In this document: one piece after another, positions 47,916 through 58,752 of the stretch
Numbering within the stretch: the stretch's first letter is position 1
Layout: the number at the start of each line of letters is the position of its first letter
Assembly (NCBI RefSeq): GCF_028858725.1
Contig: NC_084766.1
Span: forward strand, 28,627,001-28,691,000
Direction: 5' to 3'
DNA length: 64,000 nt
DNA from: Colius striatus
Lineage: Eukaryota; Chordata; Aves; Coliiformes; Coliidae
The notes under the pieces: generated by a model
Told to the model about the DNA's origin: nothing
The model's input: the letters and a program-made list of their open reading frames with translations, nothing else
The model's database searches: none
Translations under genes and position numbers: made by a program

Positions 47916-50689
47916 GCTGCTGAGGCAGACAGAGTGGATAATACAAGCCATGTTGAGCAATCTCCTGTCACCCCTTTGTATCAGAGGGCTGCATGCTTTG
48001 TTCCATACTGATATTTTTCCCCCATTCCTTCTCTTACTCTTTAATATGCCCTGGAAAAGCATATATCAGAAGAGCAGTTGGATCTCCCACTTTCTTTATG
48101 TCTCTCTGCACAGTAAGCAGCTACCAAACTTCTTGATGAAAGGTTGGGAAAGTCATTCTTCACAACACAAACCAAACAATACATTGTCCTGTAACCATGT
48201 CCTAGGAAAGGACAAACATTTTAGCTGGAGACATTGAAAAAGGTCATCTGGAAGCAAATACTGCAGCTAAAGGACCACTCCTAGTCATTGGCCTTTCTCC
48301 ATTTTGTTTCAGCTTGATTGAGAAAACAACTTCTATGAGAACATTTTGAGAACTGAAGGAAGTTGTTTTATATTTAGATGCTCATTTCAAAGCAAAGAGA
48401 AAGAATAACAGTCTCTGATCTTGTGGAAGCTTCACCAGAAGTCAGGGCTAGAGAGATGTGACATGCATATGAATTGGATTTCTGCTGCTTTGCCTTTTGC
48501 ATGTTTGTATTAGCTGAAGTAGTTTCAATTAAAGAAAACCAGCCCCAGAAACTGGTAGGTAATTAATGTCTCTTTGGAGAGATTGGAACCTCCAAAGGAG
48601 GTTCATTGGAAATTCATGCTCTGAAAAGGCAGAGGAGAAGTTTGAACTTTCCTGACATTTCTCTTTACTGAGAAGCTGGTTTCAGTTACAATTTCATCAA
48701 ACTGAAACTATTCAGGGTTATTTCTCTCCTTCAAGGTCTGTCTTACCTCCCCTCTGTCTATCCTTATCACCAGGCTTTTGTTTATATCACAAGGGTCCTG
48801 AGAGGTTTCCTTGCTTCTCCCAGACATGTGACCTGAATTGTCTGTGATGCTGCCTACAGTTCTAGCATCTTTTTTCAAACTAAGACAGTAAGGACACAAC
48901 TGTGACTATGAGAAACATGAAAGTGAGTAATATTATTCTTTGAGGACTGTTACCTTTCTCAAGGGCTGAGTTCAAAGTGAGCTGATTGACAAGTATTTTC
49001 AATACTGTATTTTTTTCAGTAATTAATCTGCTTTCTGGAAAAAAAACGGTGTGAAATGTCAAGTTCTCTATGAAAAAAAACAAGGGGAAAAAAGAAAAAG
49101 AAGAGGAAAAGTTTTTTCTGCTTTATAGCTTTTTGTCCTGCAGGTGCAGGTGTCCTGCAGTGGGGAAAAACAGAAAAGTGTATATATTGTAACTACAATC
49201 AAATGAATTTCCTTGTGAACTACTAAAGCTAAGGGAGCTTTCAGTGTTTAAAATGGGTTGTGTGCCATTCAGTTCAAGGAGACTACTGTGAGTTTCCCCA
49301 GTTTTATAACTGGGAATTACTGGAAATCACAACTAATTTCCTAAGTACAGACTTTCCCTGGCTCAAGGGTGGTTTTGTTTTTCCTTGAATCCTGAGGCTG
49401 AACTATTCCAATGCTTTTGCTTCAGTCTGTTTATGGTAGCTGTTTGCTTCGGGCTGTATGGTAACTCCTGCATTCCACGTTGTATGTGCATGATGTTTGG
49501 AAGATTAGTGCTGATGTGTTATGAGAGCCAAGGGCAGCCCCTGTAAAAGCTTTGTGGGCTGTGACTGATGGGTGGGTTTGATGTCACTTCTTTCACCCCG
49601 GGATTACCGGCCACATTCTCATCACGTGTCTTTTTTTATCAGTGTAGGGAAAAGGGGTTGGGTTTCTGAGTGGATTGAAGCAACTGACTGTTCAGCCAAG
49701 ATTCTTCTTTAGGTGCAGAATATTCTGAAGTGACAGTATTTATTTTATATGTGAAGAGATGGCTTCTCAGGGCTCTTGCTGAAACAGAGACTACCTATTA
49801 GCTAAAATACTTAATAATTTTGACTTAAAGAAGCATCAGTTAAACTAAGCTTTCCTTAGGCTCCAGTTCAAGGCTTTCTGGATGGAGTTGAATTTAAGAC
49901 ATATTCCAAGTGTGAAATTTTACTGTCACAAGGCCTGTGCCTGGAGTGGCTTCTGTTTCTGGAAGAGGGATTAATTTCTTAAAGACAGTCCATGACTTTA
50001 CATTCTTTCTAGGTCCCAACTCTAATATCTGAAATATTTGTATCTGCTTCAATCTCTCTCTCTAATAGAATGGCATTTTCTTCTTCCCTACTTTGATTAT
50101 ATCTATGCATCACTTTTAAGACCCTCTTTAGATGCATGGTCATGCCATTTATTAACATAAACTCTTGGCCATCTTCAAACCTCTTGAACCATGGACTTGC
50201 AAGGACTGGGAAGAATTGCTGCAGCCTGCAAACTACATAACTTACATCCACTTTTGCATTTCTTGCCTTCCAATGGATTTTGTGTCCTTCCTTGCCACTC
50301 CAGAGTCTGCTTGCTTCTGTAATCGTGGAAAATGGGACACCTTGGAGTGACCTAATGCCTCCTCCTGCCCCAAAGGTGGATTGTGTTGACATAGTCTCTC
50401 ATTTACCATTAGGAGGTTTAATATTGAAGTGCTTTTGCCATGATTCAAGTCTACTTTCTTACATCTTCTTCATTGTGGGTATCAAAACCAACTAATTCCA
50501 TTCTTCTTTAAAGGCTATTTCCTTCCTTCAGTCTTCTCCTTTCTAGACTGAACAATATCCTTTCTATCATCGTTTTTTTTTGGGGGGGGGTGTGTGTGTG
50601 TCTCTCCTTTTGTAGGTTTTTGATCAATCTTATTCTTTCTGAATTGCTTAATCCACTTCCTACCTAAAGTACAACTGCCAGACTGGGTG
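47916..50689. other. Intergenic DNA between CR1 copies
   Basis: No gene or RNA recognised. A 127-codon minus-strand frame at 50009-50392 has no family resemblance I can name. Confidence 0.55.
50573..50601. repeat. Poly-T / poly-G / (GT)n junction
   Basis: A T run passes into nine or more Gs and then a GT dinucleotide run. This is a low-complexity tract prone to slippage and sequencing error. Confidence 0.85.
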
Positions 50690-51010
50690 TAATGTTCTGA
50701 GGCTTTATCACCACCAAGAAAAACAAGGGAATTGCGTCAGGTGAAACTCCTGTTGTACAGCTGAGGTTGATGGATGCCTTCTTTGTGACAGCATATTGTT
50801 GACTCATGTTCAGCTCTGATCCTCTGTAATACTCCCCAAGTCCTACTCAGAGCAACTGTTATCTGTCCAGTCATTCTCCATCCTGTACTTCCCAGACAAT
50901 ATTTTTCCTCCCTATGTACAATATTTAGCGCTTGTCCTTGCTCAGTTGAATCCTTTGATTTTCAGATCATTTCTCTGATCTCTCCAAATCATTCTGAAAA
51001 TTCTTTCTTT
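50690..51010 (-). mobile_element. Ancient CR1-like LINE fragment (antisense)
   Basis: Diverged but recognisable on the + strand: ACAGCATATTGTTGACTCAT, GTTCAGCTCTGATCC, CCCCAAGTCCTACTCAGAGC, then a TTGTCCTTGCTCAGTTGAAT segment and TTTTCAGATCATTTCTCTGA. These follow the order seen in old amniote CR1 copies. The divergence is much greater than for the copies at 47 kb. Confidence 0.65.
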
Positions 51011-54000
51011 GCCCTGGTTTGCCTAAATTTGGAAGTAACAACGGAGAAGCCCACCAGAGTTCAAGTCAGAGGTTTTTATTATTTTCCTATCTTAGCTCTG
51101 AAGTGTTTCAATAAACTAATTTGTTGTCACAGTTAACGATAGTTACTTTTCTCCTCTGTAACTGTCTCTCAAGACTGCTTTGTCATTTTTCAGTCCCTAT
51201 GATATTTATTCACATAATCTATTTCCACAATCCAATGGATTCTCATCAGATTTCCAGTATGAATATGAATTTAAAAGCTCTTTAAGCTTTTCTAAAGGGG
51301 AAGGAGCTGGTGAAAGGTTGGCAACTATGGCAGTTCAGTGAAACAAGCAAGAACTGTAGATTTTGAACTGGAAGGCTAATTTTACAAGATGACCTCAACA
51401 GGTGAGCAGATCATTCCAGGTAACTTCAAAGCACTTTGGTTCTCTGCATTAAATGTCAATGTGAATTTGTCTGTTGACTTACTCAGAATATATAGATTAC
51501 AGGAGCTGAGTTACATTCCAGGTCAGCAAGATCATGTTTTCCACTGGAAACATTCCAGATGATGATAAACATCATCAAATAACTTCAGGCTCATCATTAA
51601 TGTTGATGAAAGCATGCCTGAAACTTCAGGGACATATAGTTTCACCTACCTTATTGAAACGCCATGTGAGTTCTTTGAAATCAGCATAGTATCTGTGCAA
51701 CAAATGCTGCATGGATTTAGAACTTCTGCAAGACATCTTCTCTTTCAACTGCAGAGCTGGCCTGGCTGCAGTGGGCTGCCCCTCACTACGCAGCTGCAGG
51801 TCAGAATAGCAGTGGATTCCCCTCTCCTCTTGTTCACTCAGGGCCCACGATTCCCTCAAGAAGGTTGTCTCAATGTAATGGCTCTGCGCCACTGTCTGGC
51901 ATGCAGAACATTCCTGGTTTGTCTCTGGAGATCCGTAATGCAAGTGCTGACATGTAACACCACAGCTGTGCAATTTGTCAGCGGACAAGGGGGAAGGAAG
52001 GAGCTCTCTGCGGGTCCGTGGGGAGGCACTGCGGCTCCAGCCCATGCCGACGAGCTTCACACTTTCCCCAGCCACAGCACCTGGGCAGGTCCCACCAGCA
52101 GACGGGCCTCGGGCAGGTGGCCTGGGAAAAGCTCACTCTTGCAGAAAATCTTTCACAAGTGAGAGGTCCCAGGAATAGATCCATTTGCCACAGACCAGAT
52201 GAGTGTGTGTGTCAGTCATTCCAGTCCAGAGCAGCCTTGCTGACAGGGATAGGCGTCTCATCTCTGGCTGCTTTCAGTGCATTTCTCTTTTCCTGTTGCC
52301 CATCACATGCTGGTCTCTAAGGATACCAAAGCAGAACTCCATCGGTCATCAGATGTTTCCAATATCTGGATCTAATTTTCATCAGAAAAATAATACTAAA
52401 AAAACCTGGTTTTGTGCTGGAGACAGCATGCCAAGCACAAAACCTCCACAACTTGGACTACTTCAGGAAATGCAAGATTTCCTCGATAGCTATCCACTCT
52501 GCTTTCTTGTTTTAAAACTCAGATGCTTTAAATGCTCAGCTTAGTCCATTCTGGTCTTCAGCATCATTAGCAGTGCACAAGGACTACCAAAGATAAAATG
52601 TGTCTCTAAGTGAAGAGAAGTTTGGCTTGGTACTAAAATGACTTGCAGTGAAATTCATGCAGGACTTCTCCAGGGGAATTAATATTTTACTTGGCTAATA
52701 AAGCCTCAGTCTACTAGACAAAACAATCTTCATGGCCAAATACTAGTTACAGGTGTTTAAGACATGCCCTCTTTGGTACTGTACTCCTTAGGCATACTTT
52801 CAGAAACTGGTTGTCTTCATTTAAAATTTTGAAAGGCCCTACTTTGCCTTCTGAATTGTGTTCAGTTTATCCTTGAGTGTTGGTAGCATTCATCCCTATC
52901 TAATGGTACTTAGCAGTTTCATAAAAACTCTACAGGGAAAGAAACCATTAAGCTTTAGATTTGCCTCCAGCTATGCATATATCTGTAGAACTTGCATGAG
53001 CATAAAGCATAATTAGTATTTAAAGGCTTGAAAAATGAAGCTTTTTAAAGTCTGGACATTCTTTCTAATCTCATATGCTTAAAAATTAAAAAGGACTGAA
53101 GTAAAAGCTGTACTAAATGTATTCATTATGGTAATATTCATTATGGTAATAATTATTATCCACAGCTTTGGAGATGAGAGGAAAAAGTCTCCAATATGAG
53201 CACACATGCGTTAGAAAGGGGTGGGCTAAACAAATAAATAGGCAATTATTGTAAGCTTGCTTGGTGCTTCTGGGGTGATGAAGGATGAGAACCAGAAGTG
53301 AGGATGACTAGAAACAGACCTGTTATGCCATGATATGAACTGATGGAATGGTGAAGGCATGGAAAGATAAGTTGGGTTATTAACGTGCATGTTTTGGTTA
53401 TCTCAAGAGCCGAAGGTAACATCAAGGATTTTTTAAAGAGCACAGTTGTTCCTCAGAGTAATTTAACATAGATTTTTTTTTACTGTGCCCATTATGCTTG
53501 CTTTGATTCCTTTTAGCTTTTCTTTGAGCAGTTGGCTAATGGAGTTAAAATGGTAAACATTTGCCATTTCTGAAGCTAGAAAGGAGCGTGACACAAGCCA
53601 TTAATGACATAAGCCAGTATTTTGGGATCAAACAGCATGTGTAAACATCCTAGGTATGATCAGTTGCACATTCCAGCCTTTTCTAAATTTACAATATGTG
53701 AATTGAGGATTATACTGTCACCAGCTTGAGGTGCTGAGAGGGTGTACAGCTTTTCACAGTAAATGTAAAAGCACAATTATTATTCCACATTATTCTGCAC
53801 CAGCACTAAAGTTCTTCAGTATTTGCCTTTCATTAGCTGGCTGTCCCCAGTGTATTTGAAAGGCTCAGCTACCCATGGTTGAGTGTCTGCTAGCTTGTCT
53901 CCAAAGGTTATCCTTTTGTATCTTGAACAGCTCAAGTCTTTAAGGCACGTGATCATCACTGGTGTGATCAGTCCAGCTCCTGAGTTTTGTCATTCTCCTT

Positions 54001-57000
54001 CTGCAGATGTGGAACAAGGCTGTCTTTCTCAGTGTGTCACTCATGACCTCCATTTTCTCATTGATCATGGGGTGATTATTCTGCTTCCATCCTAATATGT
54101 TTAGTCAAAGTCTTTAGGTGATGCTGTTCCCCTATAAAAACATCAGTTCTATAGCCAAATACTTTTAAAGCACTACATCTGCCCTGTATTTTCCTTTCAA
54201 AACCACAGGAAAGTGTCTGTTTCTAATGTCAGACAATCATTTCCATTTGCTTATAAAGCAACCTGTGGCCCTGAGCTGAATTTTATCTGGTCCTTTGGAT
54301 ATACACCCCGAGTATTTCTGAACATCACTATTCCAGTGACATACAGAGCCCGTGCAGATGCAGGAAAAAGAAAGCAAGAGTGACTGTAAAAGAACCCGTG
54401 AATTGTGGCTACCTATTTCCACTCAAATCCAGTGAAAAGAAAAACACCAAAAAAAGAAAAAGTGTTACTGATTGAAACATTTTTCAGGAGAAGCTGATAG
54501 CAAAACCTCATAGAAGCAAACAGAGACTCACCCAGAAGGCAGATTTCATATACCCAGACACTGGAAATTTCTGCTTCAATCTTCAGCTGCTGTATCCAAA
54601 CAATGATCAGAGAGAGCAACAAGCAAACATGCACAGCAAGCTCCAGGAACAGTGTTCAATGATAGCTGGGGAAAGCTACTGTGTTAATAATCATAATCCA
54701 CCAAGCCCAAAGTGGATTTTGTAGCCTTTTTTTTCCTGGAGTTTGTAAGTATTTTTCTTTGTTAGATTTAAAAGTTGAATAAGAAAGTGTTTTCCTGCCT
54801 CTGTCCACAGTGTGTTAGGGGAGTATGATGTTGCCAGTCTTCTTAGATGAAGTCTTTTATTTCTGCAACTGGATCCTTATGTAGCCTCAATTCTATTTAG
54901 GAGCTGACATCTTATTTGTCATGAAATCATTTTTGTATTTTAATGACTATTTTATGGCTGCTTGCAGAGCCATCACAACACTGTCTAGATGACAGTCTAC
55001 ATGACACTTGATAAATCTGAATTAAAATTCCCATCCACTGTAGTAACAGTATAAAACCCAGACTTTATTCACCTTTATTTGCATATCTCATACTCAGTTA
55101 CCCTTCAGCCCTGCTACACATGCAGTGGCACCTTAACCAGCTCTGCACTTTGCAGCGTAACCAAGCAGGACGTTGACACTAGGGCACAATATGTACGAAC
55201 AGGCCAGCCTCGGCCTAGGAGTACTTGTGTTATCTTGGTTTTCCATCTTTCAGTTTTTCCAACCCCCTGTTTCCCCTGATAATGAAGGGTTGATTATATA
55301 TTAATTTCACAGAGGATTACCTTGGGGGTATTGAATTCGCAAGGGATTAGATTTCAGGTCACAGAGAAACAGACAGGTTCAGGCACGAACCAAAGAAAGG
55401 TCTTAGACTAAGAGGTGTATTGACTTGATATAATCTTTTATTCTTAGCTATGTTTCCTTGCTACTCTGCAGCTCTATGGTTAATTGAGCTCTTAAAGCAA
55501 TGAAGTTATAGCTATTTTTGTTATTTGACGCTGAGCTATTTGGGGACACGCTATCCTGTGTGTACCTGACTCCATCACTTTTCTGCTTTATGATCCCTTT
55601 CTTTTTTTTTCCCTGGGTTTTGTGTGTGCCTTTGTTAATCTACCCTCCTAAAAATTAAATAGCCTGGCTATGAGTTCGTGTATACCAGAGAGCTGCTTCT
55701 GATTTAGACTTGTGCAAATTAGAACAGCAGTTAGATAGGGGTTTCAGTTTTAGCATGCAGACTCCTACAACTGGAAAAATAAAAAGGGCATTGCAAAAGG
55801 TGGGAGTCGTTACTCATCATATTTGGGGATGCAGTAAGCACATCCATCTCAGCTGAAGATGGGGTTTTCATTAATACCCACGGCTTAGATGCTTTGAAAA
55901 AAATCAACACCTTTAATCTAAAATCCTAGACATTTCAAGACTCGGGCATCAGCAATAGGAGAGTCAGCATTTTGCCAGATTCATTGCTAAACTTGCCATT
56001 AGATGACAGCTACACTAACACAGAATGGGGCTTTAGCCAAGGGGAAAAACCTACAGGCGGGATATCTCTGTGTGTGTAAATAACCAGATTCCCTATTAGG
56101 AGAGCAGGAACTTGTACTGCAGTTTGCACTTGCTCAGTTCTGCTGCAAAATCCAGACCCTAAAACAATATTTGGCCCAGCTATTGCTCTTCCCTTCTTAT
56201 GGCAGTGCTCCAGAAATACTGAAAGGCTTGAAGAGAAAAATGTTGATTTCTGGAATGAGAGAGTCCATGAACCTTCATCAGCCCTGTTCACAAGGAGTTA
56301 AACACTCACCCACGTATTTCCATGCAAGACAACTAGTGATGCAGCTCGGCATCCCTGTGAGCCCTCTTGTTAGTGTATTCTGACAAGGCAGGGATAGGCA
56401 TGGGTGGGTAGGACAGTGCTCCTGCCAGATCATACCAAGCCAAACTCCGTGGTATGATGGCAAAAGAGGAAAAAAAAAAGGCAAAAGAGAAAGAAAATCT
56501 TGGCAAAAGGAGATGTGAGGATGGGGGCTGTGGCTTTGAAGACAGCAAATAGAGTAAAACTTTGCAGAGTTTAAGCCCCCATGCTGAGTCTGAGTGCCAA
56601 GCTGTAGGCTGTGTGTCTTAAATGCAGAAATAGTAGTGCCTGCTAAAACACACTTGATCCATTTTTATAAGTGATGTAATGTAACTGTCTGTGTGAAGTA
56701 ACACGTTCTTGTGACTATCCACTTTCTAATCCAGGGCCGTGCGTTAGTGTCATAGCTGTGCTCCTGCTGCCTTCAGAGCCATGAGTCACCATCTTTCACT
56801 TCCTCAAACAATTACAGGCAGTAAAAAGCCGCTGTCTCTTGGTCTCCCGAGGGCTTCCTCTGCTGCTGTAACAAGGAGGAAATTGACGTCTGTGGATGAT
56901 CAGTGGACACCTGAGGCTCATTTTAAACCTTAGGGAAAGATAGCACTGTGTGCTATGCTTTTTGCTTCTGGGCATTGCCTCACCTGTCTACCAGATCTCC

Positions 57001-57950
57001 CCTTTCCTGAACTGGGATATATGGCCACACAGCACTGACTACTCCTTGGCCCTCACTGAACCAGAAAACAAAGGATATTGCAATTTTTTCTTCCTCGGAG
57101 GAAAGCTCTGTTGTTTGTATTTCTCAGAACAGAGGGTGTGTAAGCCTATGTGTCTAAACCAGTACCTATTACCGTTCATTTTCAGAAGGTACATTTGGTG
57201 TTACATTGCTACTATGTCACTGTGCAACTGAAACACAGCTTGATTCCCCGCTGCCCTGCACCTGGTTACTGCTCTCCATCTCCAAAGCGCAAAGGACGTG
57301 ATCAAGGCAAATAACGTACAATTTTCCAGTCTCTGGTGATAGCATTTTGTACCCATTTACAAGGCTATGTACTTGTAAATGACTATGCCAGGTGCAGTGG
57401 GGAGGAGAACCTGAGCCCCTCCAAAATTAATCTTTTTCCCCTGAATCGGGATTAACTTTTCAAAGAAGCCAGGATGTTTCTGCTTTCCTCCGTGCGTGTG
57501 TGAGTGTGTGTGGGTGCTGGCGGGGGTGCAGGGGGGTGAGTGGTTTCTGACTCAGCCCTCTCTAACAAACAAGAGCCCCCTACAAAGGAAGCAAGAAGAC
57601 TTCGAAGGAACGTTTTCAGTGTCACTGAGTTGGTATGAGCAGCACAATTTCTGATCTGTCACTCATCTGAAAGGTACTCCCAAAACACCTGCAGGTAAAA
57701 CTTCTTTGTCACACTGTACCATTGAGCGACAATACCAGTTGTGAGTGCTGTGTTGTTAGAGCAGTGAGCAAAGCCTTGCTGGACAGGTCTTGATCCCACT
57801 ATTGTGTGTATTTGGGAGAGCTCAAGACTGACCATCCTTTATCATAAACTGTTGCTTTGGTTAGGCCCAGACTGGCGATTTGCTTTAGGGATGACTCTGT
57901 TACTAGAGAAGGTTTGTATTTGTTGGCTTGGGCAAACTCTCGTCTCCCGT
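51011..57950. other. SMC3-RBM20 intergenic DNA, last part
   Basis: No gene recognised. A GC-richer patch at about 51740-52160 carries overlapping open frames on both strands (182 codons plus, 149 codons minus) without known similarity. A perfect 15-bp direct duplication lies at 53121-53150. A GT-rich tract lies at about 57495-57540. Confidence 0.55.
53121..53150. repeat. Perfect 2 x 15-bp tandem duplication
   Basis: ATTCATTATGGTAAT occurs twice back to back. Confidence 0.95.
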
Positions 57951-58323
57951 TTTGTTTCAGCTGCTGGAGCCTATGTCTGACAGATGAGTAACACCATTTC
58001 CACAGAGGTGAACTGGCGAGGGATTAAAACAGTTATGGACACTTTCTTCCCCCGGCCCTTGGGAAGGGGAAAGATTCGATGTTTGCAGACCGCTGCAGGA
58101 GCCTGAGCAGGCCGGTGCCGCTCGCTCTTTCCCGTACTGCCGTTTCCCTCCCGAAGCACGGCCCCGAGGCGAACCCCCGGTATGGTCAGGTGCCCCCCGC
58201 CGCCCTGCCCGGCCGGCCCACGGGGCACAGCCGCCCGGGGGCGGGGGCCCGGGAGTCCCCCCGGGCAGGTGCCGGCGGCAGGAGGCTGCGGGCCCGGCGC
58301 CCAGGTGGGGCGGGCGGGGCGGC

Positions 58324-58339
58324 GGGGGGGGGGGGGGGG
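58324..58339. repeat. Poly-G run (16 Gs) with flanking G tracts
   Basis: Sixteen consecutive Gs flanked by GGGCGGGGCGG on the left and repeated CCGGG on the right. It can form a G-quadruplex and is also a typical site of assembly or length error. Confidence 0.9.
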
Positions 58340-58606
58340 CCGGGCCGGGCCGGGGGCGCCGCCCGCCCCTCGAGCCCCGCCAGCGCCGCCGAGGCTCCCG
58401 CGCGGCGCCGGCCGCCCCCGGCCGGGATCGCGGCCCTCCTGCAGGGCGGGCTCAGCCGCGGCGGCCGCAGGCACTGCTCGTCCCGCCGCCAGCCCGGCGC
58501 GGGTGCCTGCGCGGCCGGTCCTCTGCCCTCTCCCTCCCTCCCTCCTGCCGGGGCGGCGGAGGGCTGCGCGGCCACCCGCGCCTCCCGCCGCAGGGGGCCT
58601 CCCCGC

Positions 58607-58752
58607 ATGGTCCCCGCCGCTGCCATGAGCCAGGCCCCGGCCCCCCGCGGCGCTGACCCGCCGGAGAGCGATGCCCGCAGCGGGGCCCCGAGCCGCGGCC
58701 CCGGCCGAGGGATGCCGCCGCCGCCGCCCAGCCTGCCTCAGCTCCTCCACAA
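58607..58752 (+). CDS. RBM20: RBM20 exon 1 (coding part), N-terminus of RNA-binding protein 20
   Basis: RBM20 is a nuclear splicing regulator of heart and skeletal muscle that controls titin and other muscle transcripts. Only its first coding exon is here: 48 codons plus two bases. The peptide starts MVPAAAMSQ, ends GMPPPPPSLPQLLH, and matches the vertebrate RBM20 N-terminus (human MVLAAAMSQ ... LPQIIQN), including the second Met at residue 7 and the proline run. The donor CACAA|gtaagag leaves AA, which with a following C or T makes Asn as in human. The frame stays open upstream to 58079, but similarity begins at this ATG. A second ATG at 58625 has G at -3 and could also be used. The RRM, zinc-finger and RS-rich parts lie beyond the window. 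Confidence 0.9.

Noticed and set aside
47418-47923. Overlapping plus and minus frames near 47.4-47.9 kb
   Set aside because: They fall mostly within the antisense CR1 3' fragment, which is non-coding.
50009-50392. 127-codon minus-strand frame
   Set aside because: No known family, no splice or promoter signals, and it sits next to an ancient CR1. It could be a remnant of an old element, but I could not support a call.
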